From Allorhodopirellula solitaria (GTDB lineage Bacteria; Planctomycetota; Planctomycetia; Pirellulales; Pirellulaceae): a DNA stretch of 64,000 bases. Below the pieces are notes generated by a model that was not told the origin of the DNA, did no database searches, and worked only from the letters and a program-made list of their open reading frames with translations. Position numbers and translations under genes: made by a program. Location of the stretch: assembly GCF_007859855.1 (NCBI RefSeq), contig NZ_SJPK01000005.1:62001-126000 (forward strand), given 5' to 3'. Numbering within the stretch: the stretch's first letter is position 1; each line of letters begins with the position of its first letter. Shown here piece after piece: positions 17,982 to 27,734 of the stretch.

Positions 17982-18674
17982 ATGCCAATCTCAAAATCCA
18001 ACGCTTGGTACAAATGGGTACCCGCCAGCATGCTCGTGCTCTCTCTGATCGTCTGCTCGTCCGCACACGCACAGCAAGCTCAAGACCAAGGACAAGGACA
18101 AGGCCAACAAGCTGGCGAGACCAGCCTGAACCCCGATGAAGCCTTTGCTAGCGGCGTCCAACGCAGCGGGGCGGTGGGCAGCCGAACTGCTACCGTCGGA
18201 GCGAGTGAAACGTCCGAGGCCGCCGGTGCCGCAGGCGGGGCGACCGGACGAGCAGGCGGCGGTTTCGGTGGAGGTTTCGGTGGCGGTGGCTTCGGCGCCG
18301 CACTGAACAATATGTTCAATAACACCAACGCGAGCAGCAGTTCGACTCCGCCCATCCGGACCCGTTTGCGCAGCGCTGTCACACTCCCCCCACGCAGCAT
18401 GCAATCTCAAGTCTCCCAGGAGATTGCCGTCAATAGTCGCCTGCATCGCGCGAGCACGCTCGGCCCGCAACCCAACATCCCCTCCTACAACGGCGGTGTG
18501 GGTGAGGCGGTCACGTCACGTCCCTTCTACGGTGTCAACGTTCAGATGCAGGGGCGAACGGCGATCATGCAAGGCACGGTCGACGATCCTGCCGACCGCA
18601 GAATGAGTGAACTGCTGATGCGGCTCGAACCGGGGGTCTCCCAAGTTCAAAATCGCATCAGCGTCGCTCCTTAA
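17982..18674 (+). CDS. exported protein with C-terminal BON-like domain
   Basis: This 230-residue protein has a signal peptide (about 1-30, ending SAHAQ), a Gln-rich stretch, a Gly/Phe-rich linker (GGGFGGGFGGGGFG, about 85-105) and a C-terminal domain (about 165-230). The end, RTAIMQGTVDDPADRRMSEL...PGVSQVQNRI, follows the BON pattern in which a strand, a Gly turn and a helix repeat. BON domains are thought to bind envelope lipids or interact at the outer membrane. An envelope-attached role is inferred. It is divergent from the exported protein at 15907. Confidence 0.7.
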   Translation: MPISKSNAWYKWVPASMLVLSLIVCSSAHAQQAQDQGQGQGQQAGETSLNPDEAFASGVQRSGAVGSRTATVGASETSEAAGAAGGATGRAGGGFGGGFGGGGFGAALNNMFNNTNASSSSTPPIRTRLRSAVTLPPRSMQSQVSQEIAVNSRLHRASTLGPQPNIPSYNGGVGEAVTSRPFYGVNVQMQGRTAIMQGTVDDPADRRMSELLMRLEPGVSQVQNRISVAP

Positions 18675-18716
18675 GAAACGCCAGTAGCGATCAGCGGCGG
18701 GTTTCCGCGTTCCTGA

Positions 18717-18740
18717 ACGGCGTACCCACCGACACGCCGT
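18717..18740. terminator. hairpin between convergent BON-like and helicase genes
   Basis: ACGGCGT (18717-18723) pairs perfectly with ACGCCGT (18734-18740) over a 10-base loop, ending exactly beside the helicase stop codon. It fits a shared terminator, but lacks a T-run. Confidence 0.4.
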
Positions 18741-21700
18741 CTACGCCATTTCACTCTTGATCAACTCGATCAAGTCTTGGGTTTGCAATCGTGCCGCGGC
18801 GTCGGTGCCATCGAGCACGCCGGCGACAAGCTCGCGTTTGTCCGCATGCAGCTGCAGGATCTGCTCTTCGATCGTGCGTTCGGCAACCAATCGATACACC
18901 GTGACCGGGCGTTCTTGACCGATCCGGTGGGCGCGGTCCGTCGCTTGATCTTCGACCGCTGGGTTCCACCAAGGATCGAGGTGCAAGACATAGTCGGCTG
19001 CGGTGAGGTTGAGCCCCGTGCCACCGGCCTTGAGCGAGATCAGGAATAGATCCCCCTCGCCGGCCTGGAAGGCATCGACGCGGCGCTGACGCTCCTGCGA
19101 GGGTGTCGACCCATCGAGGTATTGGTAGGGGATACCGCGTCGATCAAGTACTTCGCGGACGACACCGAGATGCTTGACGAACTGGCTGAATACAAGCGCT
19201 CGGTGATCCCCGTCGCGGAGCTCGTCAACGAGTGACATCAGCAGGTCGAGTTTCGCCGATGTCCCCTTCCAATCCGCATCCACCAGCGCCGGATGGCAGG
19301 CGAGTTGCCGCAGGCGTGTCAGCCACGCGAGCGTTTGAATTCGGCGGCGGCCCTCGTGTGATTTCTCCCCATCGGCCGACCCTTGGGTAAGCTCGGCGAG
19401 AGCGGCCATGCGGGCGTCCTCGTAGAGTTTGCGTTCGGGATCACTGAGCTCAGCACGCAGTGTGATCTCCGTCCGCGGCGGCAATTCCGTCAGCACTTTG
19501 TCTTTGGTCCGCCGCAGGATGAAGGGACGAACCAACCGCGCGAGTGATTCACGGCGTTCGGCGTCATTGTGTCGTTCGATCGGCTCAGCAAACCGGCTGC
19601 GGAATCGCTGCCACGAACCGAGCAGCCCCGGGCTGAGCGTGCGGAAGAGGCTCCACAGCTCGCCGAGATGGTTTTCCAGTGGCGTTCCCGAAAGCCCCAA
19701 TCGCCAATCCGCCTGGAGGGTGCGAATGGCTTGAGACGTTTTAGTTTGGGAATTTTTGATGAACTGGGCTTCGTCGAGCACGAGCGTTGTCCATGGCCGC
19801 GTAGCAAATCGCTTGGCGTCTCGCTGCATCAGTTGATAGCTAACGATCAGGACGGTTCCCGGGCCGGCTGTCTTGATGATTTCGTCGCGATCGCAATCAC
19901 GGTACAGGACCGCATTGAGCGACGGGGCGAACCGAGCCGCTTCGCGAACCCAGTTTTCACCCACACTCGTCGGTGCGATCACAAGCGCGGGACCTTCGGA
20001 AGATCGATCGATCAAGATACCGAGCGTCTGTACCGTTTTCCCCAAACCCATGTCGTCGGCGAGCACGCCACCGACGCCCCAGTGGCTCAGGCGGGCGAGC
20101 CATCGATAGCCGTCGAGCTGATAATCACGCAGGGTCGCGTCGAGTCCCGAGGGACGCTCCGGATTCCAGCTACCAAGCGTATCGAGGCGTTCAACGGCTT
20201 GGTGCCAAGCCACGGTTGCCTCCAACGACACGTCATCACCGATGACTTCTTGCGCCACGGGTACGGCAGCGGCAGGTAGCTTCAAGTGCCCCTTTTCGGC
20301 GACCAGCGTATCGGCCAACTGGGTCAGCCGGCGACGGAACGCTTCACTGATCTTGGCGAACTTGCGGTCGCCCACACGGACGAGTTGGCGGTCCTCGCGG
20401 ACGGCCAACAAGAGGTCGTTCAGGGGCACTTCCACCCCATCGATCGTGACCGATCCCGTCACGCCGAACCAATCGGGTGAATCGTCAATTTGCACTCGTA
20501 GTGACTTCGGTGTGATCTCGCCGCGCACCCGGAACGTCTCACCCTCGGGCCACACAATCCGTGGAGCGTCATCGCCGACGTCGTGGAGGCGGCCGAGCAA
20601 ATCGAGCGCCGCATGATCGCTGACTGCGACCCACTCATGGTCTCCATCGCTGGAAAGTTTGTTCAACGCAAACCGCTCAACGATCTGCTGCGCCGACTCG
20701 AGTTCCCCCGTCAGGCTTCGCTGCAATCGCACCGGCCCGGTCTCACTCAAGCAGGGCACAATGTCCGGTTGCTGTCCCGGCACGAGTGAACTGCGGAACC
20801 GATTATCGTGGGCGCGAAGTGCGACTTTCAATCCCGCCCCCGGACGAGGACGCATCTGCAGAATCAGCTCGCTTTGGATCGGTTGAATCGGCCCGGCCAA
20901 TTGGGGCGGCAGGGCGACATGGATCAGTGAATCGATTGTGCCAGCGGACAATGCGAGCTTGGCCGCCGATTTCTCATCGAGCATTGTGTCGCGATAGTCC
21001 TCTCGCAGGAGGAACTGAATCAATCCGCTGGCCGCCGAATCGATCAGGGTGCAGACCACCAACCGGTCGCGCTCCCGATCGGCCAACACCACAACGGGCT
21101 CGACCGGACTTGTATGACCGAACAGGACTTCACAGGAATGCACGTCGATATCGATGCCTTCCACGGTGAGTCGCGGTTGGAACTGCACCGCGGTCGTTTC
21201 GCCCGGCGGGGCTGCCAACGCGTCTCGCGGCGGCACGTCGCTGGGGCGATCAACCGTCATCGTGGCAGCGGAATCGGCTGCGGCCTCCGATGCCCCGTTG
21301 AGTTCAGGGAAATCGGTGAGTTCGGCGAGAGATTTGGAACGACCGGACTTGGCGGGTTGCTTTTTCTTGCGGGCCGTTTTACCGCTCGTCTTCGCACCCG
21401 TCGGGCCAGATTGCTTGGATTGCTTGGCCCCGTCCACTTCCACAGGATGCAGCGTCAGACTGAGCTGACTGCTGTAAACGTTGATAGGCGATGCGTCGGA
21501 ATCGTCCCAGGTGACGTTTTCATGCCCCGCGAGCAGCCGCAAGGCTTGGAACATGCCGTATTGGTCTTCGCGGAATCCGTGTGTCGGAATCGACGTCAGC
21601 GACGCGATTTGGCTGTCGAGCGGCTCGGTGAGCAGGTTCTGCTCGAGCAGATCGAAGCTGCGGACCTCACGGCCCTTGGTCCATCCCTTGCCACCCTTGC

Positions 21701-22280
21701 GCGCACGCTGCTCAAAAGGTGTGATCGTCAGCGGGGTGGCTTGGGATGCCGCGTTGACCCGGAGTCGCCACTGCAACTGAGTCGGCTCTGCTTCGGCTCG
21801 CTCGGGCCGGGCGCTGGCGGCCCGCCGCAGCAATTCGTCCACGAACTGTTTCCCAGCCGCGACCGCGTCAGCTTTCAATCCAGCGAGAAATTCGAACAGC
21901 TGGCCGTTGCCCCGTCGCCGCGTGATCTGCTCCTGCATCCACCACGCGCAAGCGAGCGTATGGGCGCAGCGGAGCTGGCGTTGATGGGCCGCACATCCGC
22001 ACTCGCACTCGCCCCGCAACTGCATCGATTCGGCGCCCGGGTCGTCCGGGTCGGGTTGCGGATGAACCATGATGACAACGTTCTGCGTCCGCTGGCGATT
22101 CCCCCTCACCTGAAACTCAAAACGAACGCCCTCGTCGCCCTGCGTCAGCGTGGGCGTCTTCACGTTCATCATGGCCGCGTGTTTGTCGAACTCTTGATCA
22201 TGCGAATCGACCAAACGCTCAACGGCTTCGCCTAGCAGCAGTCCGAGTGATCCAATCTGGTCTTCGGCGATCCAATCCAT
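18741..22280 (-). CDS. SNF2-family helicase with SWIM zinc finger
   Basis: This 1179-residue ATP-dependent DNA translocase is of the SNF2/RapA class. The N-terminal part has a SWIM zinc finger, CECGCAAHQRQLRCAH (about residues 90-106). A long region of unknown fold follows, with a Lys-rich stretch near 300. The helicase core begins near 715: DDMGLGKTVQ (motif I), VLDEAQFIKN (motif II, DEAQ box), GLSGTPLENHLGELWSL (motif III), then LISLKAGGTGLNLT and ATDRAHRIGQERPV (motifs V and VI). SWIM-SNF2 proteins are widespread in bacteria and probably act in transcription or chromatin remodelling. It stands alone and convergent with the BON-like gene, so there is no sign of a phage-defence island here. 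Confidence 0.93.
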   Translation of the reverse strand: MDWIAEDQIGSLGLLLGEAVERLVDSHDQEFDKHAAMMNVKTPTLTQGDEGVRFEFQVRGNRQRTQNVVIMVHPQPDPDDPGAESMQLRGECECGCAAHQRQLRCAHTLACAWWMQEQITRRRGNGQLFEFLAGLKADAVAAGKQFVDELLRRAASARPERAEAEPTQLQWRLRVNAASQATPLTITPFEQRARKGGKGWTKGREVRSFDLLEQNLLTEPLDSQIASLTSIPTHGFREDQYGMFQALRLLAGHENVTWDDSDASPINVYSSQLSLTLHPVEVDGAKQSKQSGPTGAKTSGKTARKKKQPAKSGRSKSLAELTDFPELNGASEAAADSAATMTVDRPSDVPPRDALAAPPGETTAVQFQPRLTVEGIDIDVHSCEVLFGHTSPVEPVVVLADRERDRLVVCTLIDSAASGLIQFLLREDYRDTMLDEKSAAKLALSAGTIDSLIHVALPPQLAGPIQPIQSELILQMRPRPGAGLKVALRAHDNRFRSSLVPGQQPDIVPCLSETGPVRLQRSLTGELESAQQIVERFALNKLSSDGDHEWVAVSDHAALDLLGRLHDVGDDAPRIVWPEGETFRVRGEITPKSLRVQIDDSPDWFGVTGSVTIDGVEVPLNDLLLAVREDRQLVRVGDRKFAKISEAFRRRLTQLADTLVAEKGHLKLPAAAVPVAQEVIGDDVSLEATVAWHQAVERLDTLGSWNPERPSGLDATLRDYQLDGYRWLARLSHWGVGGVLADDMGLGKTVQTLGILIDRSSEGPALVIAPTSVGENWVREAARFAPSLNAVLYRDCDRDEIIKTAGPGTVLIVSYQLMQRDAKRFATRPWTTLVLDEAQFIKNSQTKTSQAIRTLQADWRLGLSGTPLENHLGELWSLFRTLSPGLLGSWQRFRSRFAEPIERHNDAERRESLARLVRPFILRRTKDKVLTELPPRTEITLRAELSDPERKLYEDARMAALAELTQGSADGEKSHEGRRRIQTLAWLTRLRQLACHPALVDADWKGTSAKLDLLMSLVDELRDGDHRALVFSQFVKHLGVVREVLDRRGIPYQYLDGSTPSQERQRRVDAFQAGEGDLFLISLKAGGTGLNLTAADYVLHLDPWWNPAVEDQATDRAHRIGQERPVTVYRLVAERTIEEQILQLHADKRELVAGVLDGTDAAARLQTQDLIELIKSEMA

Positions 22281-22618
22281 GCCGTCATTGTTCCCGTTGG
22301 TGAAAAAGCGAGCATTTCCGGTATGGCCACGATGTTCCCCGCCTCAAAATTAGAACCGGGTGGCTATCGGAAATTTGAGCGAACCAGGGTACACGTCGAG
22401 CCGCTGAATTGCGATGGTAGTTAACGATTCTTTCTGAATTAGCCCGCATGCGGGCTGATTCGACGCCAGAGAAGCACGTTTGAGTACGAATTCCACTTTC
22501 CTTCAACGCAGCGAACTCGGACGGGCCGGCTCAAAACACACGGCTGATTCCATCGGTCGGCGTCGACCGGTACATTGCCGTCTCCGTTTCCTTTCCCATC
22601 TCTCCGTCGAGCAGTTCC
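22281..22618. other. intergenic region with a perfect 16-base palindrome
   Basis: Between the divergent helicase and lipoprotein genes. AGCCCGCATGCGGGCT at 22441-22456 is a perfect palindrome without loop, suitable as an operator or hairpin. Nothing else is recognised. Confidence 0.45.
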
Positions 22619-22837
22619 ATGGCACACCTTCGCTTTCGATTCCAAACGATCGCTGTTTCGTTCACTCTTCTGTCCGCGTTGGCTCTGACCACGGGTTGCC
22701 AGCCGCCCCGTGAACAAGCCATCACGACCGAGGACGGCGAAGTCGCTACCGAATTCTCCGACGACATGGTCGACGACGGCACTCCCGTCCCGGCTGAAGA
22801 ACTCCCGGGCGACGAGCAGCAAGACGCTGCCGAGTAA
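22619..22837 (+). CDS. small acidic lipoprotein
   Basis: This 72-residue protein has a signal peptide ending in the lipobox LTTGC, so Cys27 is probably lipidated. The mature part is strongly acidic (EDGEVATEFSDDMVDDG and a Glu/Asp-rich end) with no known domain. Tiny lipoproteins of this kind are common in planctomycetes and have no known function. No clear ribosome binding site is visible before the ATG. A palindromic hairpin follows at 22854. The lipobox is the main reason to accept it as a gene. Confidence 0.6.
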   Translation: MAHLRFRFQTIAVSFTLLSALALTTGCQPPREQAITTEDGEVATEFSDDMVDDGTPVPAEELPGDEQQDAAE

Positions 22838-22853
22838 ACACCGGGGAAACAAC

Positions 22854-22915
22854 AAGTGGCGTAAGCGTCCAGCGTGCGGTCGGCCGACATCGCAAGCTGG
22901 AGGCAAACGCCACTT
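22854..22915. repeat. planctomycete-type palindromic intergenic repeat
   Basis: AAGTGGCG (22854-22861) pairs with CGCCACTT (22908-22915), and inside this TCCAGC pairs with GCTGGA around an inner GTCGGCCGAC palindrome. This is a 62-base nested hairpin just after the lipoprotein gene. I recall similar GTAAGC-TCCAGC palindromes between genes in Rhodopirellula genomes. It could double as a terminator. Confidence 0.55.
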
Positions 22916-23049
22916 TGAAACTCGCGAGTTGGCGTTCCCGCGTTCTTGATCAATCGATGTCGTGAACTGGGACAGGTCGGAATGGCGTGGTCGGCTCAAA
23001 ATCTAAAACCGCTTAAGTCCACGCCAGTCCGGACAGGTCGCCTGGAATC

Positions 23050-24075
23050 CTAGCGGCCGAGCGAAATGCGGAGCGTTTGTTCTCGCTTGCGATCGTCCTT
23101 GGGATCCACGACGACCAACTCCATGCGGCCTCGTGATGCCTGCTCAGCAGCGGTCAGATCCTGCGGGCTGGCAATGGATTCTCCGTCCGCCTCCAAGACC
23201 AACCACCCCTTTTTCAGGCCACCCAGAGCGGCTGGGCTGTTGGTTTCGACCTCGGTCACCTTCACGACCGGCTCACCATTGAGAAAGGCGAGTTCCGTCG
23301 TTGCCCCCAAAGCCAGCATGGAACGGTTGCGGGTCATCGAGCCGGGCGAATTGGCGGCTGCCCCTGCAGCGACGGGGACCAACACATCACGCCCCGTCCG
23401 GACATCACGCACCGTCAGCGAGAACTGCCCGTGACTCTTGCGGTAGGCTTCCGCCAATTGATTTTGGCTTTGCAGAGCCTCGCGATTGGCCTCGACCAAG
23501 ATATCTCCCGGTTCGATCCCCGCGTTCGCTGCAGCGCTGTCTGGAATCACTCGAACGACCTTCAACGCGCCTTGCCGGCCAATATTGACACGCTGCGTCG
23601 TCAGTCCGATGCCCGCTCCGCTCGCTGGTGACTCCCCATCGGCCGGATCCTCGTTGCTGGGATTCGCTTGATACCAATCCTCCCCACTGGCCTGCCATTG
23701 GCCGGAACTGCCCACGGCGAGAAAGGCCCGGATCTGCGATTGGGGTTGCGGTAGGCTGCGGTCGCGAGTCGATCGACCGACTCCCGCACGAGACTCGCCA
23801 ACGTGGGCATAAACGAACTGCCCAGGAGCCGGATAAGTGGTGCCAGCGAGTGCGTCCAAACGAGGCGCCTCGGAGCGTCTTACGAGGATCTGGACGAGAT
23901 AATCATCTCCGGATTGAAAGACGTTCTCGACTTTGCCGTCCACCACTAAAGCGGTTGAGGGCGAATTCAGTGCGTCCTGGCCAAGTGCGGGAGGCAGCAT
24001 TGTCGCTCGAAGCAATGGAGCGGCCAACGCAAACACTATCAACAGGGGAAGACGTCGATGCATGAGAGGTGTCAT
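23050..24075 (-). CDS. exported protein with two PDZ domains
   Basis: This protein of about 341 residues has a signal peptide followed by a low-complexity stretch and two PDZ domains. The first (about residues 165-245) includes VIPDSAAANAGIEPGDILVEAN; the second (about 255-325) includes VETNSPAALGGLKKGWLVLEADG. There is no protease domain, so it likely acts as a periplasmic scaffold or ligand-binding protein. The start is uncertain: ATG at 24075 or 24063 puts the signal peptide at the N-terminus, and a longer frame to 24147 would not. It lies 72 bp downstream of the DUF533 gene on the same strand and may be co-transcribed. Confidence 0.8.
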   Translation of the reverse strand: MTPLMHRRLPLLIVFALAAPLLRATMLPPALGQDALNSPSTALVVDGKVENVFQSGDDYLVQILVRRSEAPRLDALAGTTYPAPGQFVYAHVGESRAGVGRSTRDRSLPQPQSQIRAFLAVGSSGQWQASGEDWYQANPSNEDPADGESPASGAGIGLTTQRVNIGRQGALKVVRVIPDSAAANAGIEPGDILVEANREALQSQNQLAEAYRKSHGQFSLTVRDVRTGRDVLVPVAAGAAANSPGSMTRNRSMLALGATTELAFLNGEPVVKVTEVETNSPAALGGLKKGWLVLEADGESIASPQDLTAAEQASRGRMELVVVDPKDDRKREQTLRISLGR

Positions 24076-24147
24076 GTTTCGGTGCTCATCAGATATAGAG
24101 AAAAGAGATTCCATCGCGATACAAGAAAGCCATTCCGACCGGCCCAC

Positions 24148-24771
24148 TCAGTACACGCTCGGGGCGCCCATCCGTTCGTGGATCTGTTCACGAACGTCCT
24201 GGGAGAGCCGCAAGGTGTCGCCGAGTTCTTTGAGATACTTGGCTTCGTCACCGGTGTCCAATTGAATCGTCATGAGCGACATCGTGTAGACCTGTTGCTC
24301 CATCCCCACGGGGACCGACATGGCAAAGCCGCGCACGTCCATGGGGCGGTCGAACTCGTCCTGCAAGAACTTCAACGACTCGCGAGTCGGATTTTTGAGT
24401 TGTTTGATAATCTTCTGTTGCTCGGTCTGATCGAGGCTTCCATCGGCCTTGGCTGCATTGATCATCGCGCGAACGAGCAGTGTGCCCTGTTCTGGATCGA
24501 CGCCAGTCTGCCTCGCGCTGGGAGCGGGGGCTGATGGTGAGGGTCTCGCGGTGGAGTCCGGCCCCTGAGCGTGGCGATCTTTGGCCACGTGAAGGATGTC
24601 TTCCAATTCTTTGGCTTCACGGTCGATGTCGATCGGCCCGGATGAGCCGGAACTCGGTGCTCGACTGGGGCTCGATCGTTGCGGAGCACTCTTGGCGGCC
24701 CCACCTCGGCCACTCCCGCCGCGACGGGTTTGGCTGCCTAACAAACTGCCCAAAATATCGGTGATGTCCAT
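24148..24771 (-). CDS. DUF533 (TerB-like) protein
   Basis: This 207-residue protein begins MDITDILGSLLGSQ, then has a Gly/Ser/Arg-rich linker (about 17-55) and a C-terminal helical domain (about 105-205) typical of DUF533, a TerB-like fold: LVRAMINAAKADGSLDQTEQ (a calcium-loop-like DGSLD), VYTMSLMTIQLDT and LGDTLRLSQD. The function is not established; some members are inner-membrane associated. I chose the ATG at 24771, which has GGGGAAA upstream; the TTG at 24786 is less likely. The PDZ gene follows on the same strand. Confidence 0.85.
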   Translation of the reverse strand: MDITDILGSLLGSQTRRGGSGRGGAAKSAPQRSSPSRAPSSGSSGPIDIDREAKELEDILHVAKDRHAQGPDSTARPSPSAPAPSARQTGVDPEQGTLLVRAMINAAKADGSLDQTEQQKIIKQLKNPTRESLKFLQDEFDRPMDVRGFAMSVPVGMEQQVYTMSLMTIQLDTGDEAKYLKELGDTLRLSQDVREQIHERMGAPSVY

Positions 24772-24963
24772 GGAACGTTTCCCCAAGCGGTGATCTGGAA
24801 CAGAACTCAGCGTGCTGCCGCGGCGCGATTAGCCTCGCGAAACTTCGTCGAGCGACGAACGCGGCGGCAACACATCGCCGATCATTGTACCGTCGATCGA
24901 GAGGGCGCGGGCGTCACCGCCCCAAACGATTTCGCGGGCAGCGAGATGCGATCGATCGATGGG

Positions 24964-25941
24964 TCAAGCGATGGGATAGTCGCTTTGAGCGAACGCGAGC
25001 TCATCGTGTAGCCGGACAATCGAAGCGGCAGCGGGACACTCGCTCGTGCCCCCCAAATTCGAATCGAACCGGCAGGCGGCGAAGCCTTTGGATTTCTGCT
25101 CGTAGTGTCGCACCCATCGCGTCCGCACAGCCATCCCGGCGTCTGACACCGGCCACACGCCCGGGCGGGGACGAAGATGGTCGGGGATCCCCACTCGCCA
25201 CGGCTTGGGGGAAACACGCGCGCGGAAACAGTTTTGGTTGAAACACATCCGCTCATAGATCGGATCCACTTCGATTTTCTCAAAGAACGATCTGACCTCC
25301 TCGCTACGCGGATCGAAGGTAGCGTGGGTAACGAGAACACGCCAACCCAGCGGCGTTTCATAGAGCCTCAAGCTCCAATCGGGCGAGCGTTTGGCAAAGC
25401 GTTCAATCCGTCTGCGGGCGATATCTTTCGGATTGCCCGCCAGACGGTCTGCGACCCAATGCCAGATGCTGCCGGCGATGATCACAAAGAAGATCGCACC
25501 GAGCAGGAACAACCAAATCGAACGAGCCTCGACAAACATTCGAGCCAACACGAAATAGCCGGCCGCGTAGAGAAACAGTGAATAGAAATACGGTGCGCAT
25601 CCTCCTTTGATTGTCACATCGACATCAGCGAATAGCACATCGGGAGTGTTCAAACACAATGCGCCGTAGGCGTTGCGGGTGACGACGGCATCTCCATGCC
25701 GCGCGATGATTTCCTCGCGAATCGGCAACCCATCGGCCCCGTTGTAGGGCACCTTGGGTTCGCGAAGCAACATCTGCTCGCCGGCCTGAATATGCTCGAT
25801 CGCATCATCAAGTCTACCTCGTGCATGTTCCTGCGCAGCCGCTTCGCTCTCATCAGACCAGCCAAATCGGCGAATCGTTGTTTGTCGATCGTGGTGGCTG
25901 ATCTGGCGTTTCGCCTCGGACCAGAACTCGGGGACGATCAT
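24964..25941 (-). CDS. membrane protein of unknown function, coupled to rimO
   Basis: This 325-residue protein has two membrane segments close together (about residues 112-160, [16 protein letters not shown] and [19 protein letters not shown]). The N-terminal part resembles the short start region of accessory membrane proteins, and the C-terminal soluble part holds [35 protein letters not shown] and CRFDSNLGG. No known domain is recognised. Its ATG overlaps the rimO stop (ATGA at 25938-25941), so translation is probably coupled. A role near ribosome or radical-SAM chemistry is possible but has no other support. Confidence 0.75.
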   Translation of the reverse strand: MIVPEFWSEAKRQISHHDRQTTIRRFGWSDESEAAAQEHARGRLDDAIEHIQAGEQMLLREPKVPYNGADGLPIREEIIARHGDAVVTRNAYGALCLNTPDVLFADVDVTIKGGCAPYFYSLFLYAAGYFVLARMFVEARSIWLFLLGAIFFVIIAGSIWHWVADRLAGNPKDIARRRIERFAKRSPDWSLRLYETPLGWRVLVTHATFDPRSEEVRSFFEKIEVDPIYERMCFNQNCFRARVSPKPWRVGIPDHLRPRPGVWPVSDAGMAVRTRWVRHYEQKSKGFAACRFDSNLGGTSECPAAASIVRLHDELAFAQSDYPIA

Positions 25942-27410
25942 TCCATCGCCGCAGCGGCGAGGTCGTAACCCTGGGACGCGACAATCTCACAGGGGCGAAT
26001 CTGCCCCACTTCGACGGGCGACTCTTCGCTGACCTGGGACACATACACCAAACCATCGACGTCGGGCGCCTCATGTCGCGTGCGGCCGATGAAAACCCCC
26101 TCCTGTTCAGGCATGGCGGCATCGATCAGCACATCCTCGACGCCGCCGACACGATTGCCATTGAATCGAAAAGCGATCTTCTGCTGCAGACTCATCAAAT
26201 CATCACGGCGGCGGTTGGCCACTTCTGGATCGACTCGATTGGGCAATCGGGCGGCCGGCGTGTCCTCTTCCACCGAATAGGTGAACACGCCGAGGTTCTC
26301 GAATTGGGACTCTTCGACGAAATCCATCAGTTCTTTGAAATCGTCTTCCGTCTCGCCGGGGAAACCCGTGATCATGGTCGTTCGCATGACGAGCGAGTCG
26401 ATCCGCTGCCGCAGTTTCTGGACAATTTCGGTTTGCAGTTTCCGCGTGGTCTTGCGGGACATCCGCCGCAGCATCGCGTCGCTGGCGTGCTGCAGAGGCA
26501 TGTCGATGTAGGGAACAATCCGCTTGGCCGACGCGAGCGTATCGATCAGGGCGTCGTCAATGTACATCGGATAGAAGTACATCAGCCGTATCCAGTCGAT
26601 GGACTCGACCTGATCGAGCCGCTGCAGCAATTCGTTGAGTCGTGGTTCGCCGTAGCGGTCCATGCCGTAGTAGGTCGTGTCTTGCGCGACGACGACGAGT
26701 TCTCGCACGCCGCTCCGGCCGAGCCGCTCAGCCTCTTCAACAATCTGTTCGATCGGTTTGCTGAAGTGCTTGCCCCGCATTTTCGGAATCGCGCAGAACG
26801 TGCACAAGCGGTCACAGCCCTCGCTGATCTTGAGATAGGCGAAGTGTCTCGGCGTGACCGCCGATCGGATCCCGTCGCTGAGCGGGTTGACCGCCGCGGG
26901 TTTGAAGACGGTGCGTTGCTCTTCCAGGCCGGAATAGAGTTCATCGACAACGCTGACGATATCATTGCGTCCGAACACCCCGACGAGAGCATCGATCTCG
27001 GGCCGGTCAGCGAGCAGTTTGCCTTGCTGGCGTTCGGCCAAGCAGCCCGTGACGACGACGTTACGTAATTTCCCCTCCCTTTTGAGGTCCAGCATCTCGT
27101 CGATGGCTTCCATTGATTCGGCTCGGGCCGAGTCGATGAAGGCGCAGGTGTTGACGACGACGAAATCCGCCCCCTCGACCGAGTCCACCATCCGGTAGCC
27201 ATCGGCATCGAGCCGACCGAGCATCTGTTCGGTATCAACGAGGTTTTTGGGACAGCCCAAGGAAACAACGGCATATTGCCCCCGCGTTGGGGAGGCGATG
27301 GTCGCACCGAGCGTATCCGTTGCCGCGGCCCCCGTTGCGGAGGCGTCGGCTCGGCCCGGTGGCGGCGTGGCGACGTTGATTTCGGACTTTTGGTAGATCG
27401 GTAGCTGCAT
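25938..27410 (-). CDS. rimO: ribosomal protein S12 methylthiotransferase RimO
   Basis: This 490-residue radical-SAM enzyme adds a methylthio group to a conserved aspartate of ribosomal protein S12. The N-terminal UPF0004 domain holds three cluster cysteines: [23 protein letters not shown] and VTGCLAER. The radical-SAM triad is CDRLCTFC, and a TRAM domain closes the protein. The NLVDTE wording and the sequence after the triad favour RimO over MiaB. The frame stays open upstream to 27719, but that extension translates the palindromic repeat at 27575-27701, so I start at the ATG at 27410, still about 40 residues before the first motif. The next gene overlaps the stop codon. Confidence 0.92.
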   Translation of the reverse strand: MQLPIYQKSEINVATPPPGRADASATGAAATDTLGATIASPTRGQYAVVSLGCPKNLVDTEQMLGRLDADGYRMVDSVEGADFVVVNTCAFIDSARAESMEAIDEMLDLKREGKLRNVVVTGCLAERQQGKLLADRPEIDALVGVFGRNDIVSVVDELYSGLEEQRTVFKPAAVNPLSDGIRSAVTPRHFAYLKISEGCDRLCTFCAIPKMRGKHFSKPIEQIVEEAERLGRSGVRELVVVAQDTTYYGMDRYGEPRLNELLQRLDQVESIDWIRLMYFYPMYIDDALIDTLASAKRIVPYIDMPLQHASDAMLRRMSRKTTRKLQTEIVQKLRQRIDSLVMRTTMITGFPGETEDDFKELMDFVEESQFENLGVFTYSVEEDTPAARLPNRVDPEVANRRRDDLMSLQQKIAFRFNGNRVGGVEDVLIDAAMPEQEGVFIGRTRHEAPDVDGLVYVSQVSEESPVEVGQIRPCEIVASQGYDLAAAAME

Positions 27411-27574
27411 CAAACGATGGGTGGTTAGCTGAGGGGGGGAGCATGTGTGGCGTTGCGGAACCCGTATTAAACCAGAAAAAACGGGATTGACAATTTGAAA
27501 TTTTCGATTGGTGGAGAAGCCTTTTCTGTCCGTCACCTTTCGAACCGCTCTCAGGTTTGCCACAATTTGGCCTA

Positions 27575-27701
27575 GAACTCGGCTCGAGGAGCCGTGTTCT
27601 TCGCTCGCAGGAGCTTCGCCGAAAAGGGGGCTGACCCTCTCCGGCGAAGCCGTGAAGTACCGTGCAAATTCATTCGCCTCCCAAGGGTCAGACCCCTTTT
27701 T
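27575..27701. repeat. palindromic intergenic repeat between rimO and the ypfJ-like gene
   Basis: Three nested or adjacent palindromes occupy most of the 324-bp gap. GAACTCGGCTC/GAGCCGTGTTC forms a hairpin at 27575-27599. GCTTCGCCG pairs with CGGCGAAGC (27613-27650). AAAAGGGGGCTGACCCT (27622-27638) pairs with AGGGTCAGACCCCTTTT (27684-27700) with one mismatch. I recall GGGTCTGACCC-type repeats scattered in Rhodopirellula genomes. The remaining gap sequence shows no gene. Confidence 0.65.
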
Positions 27702-27734
27702 GGATAGGCTCCATGGCAAAATTCAGGTGGCAGC

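Noticed and set aside
18741-22280. DISARM or other helicase-based defence system
   Set aside because: The SNF2-SWIM protein has no defence genes around it and matches the common stand-alone family.
27411-27719. Longer rimO N-terminus
   Set aside because: It translates the palindromic repeat and is unlike RimO proteins.
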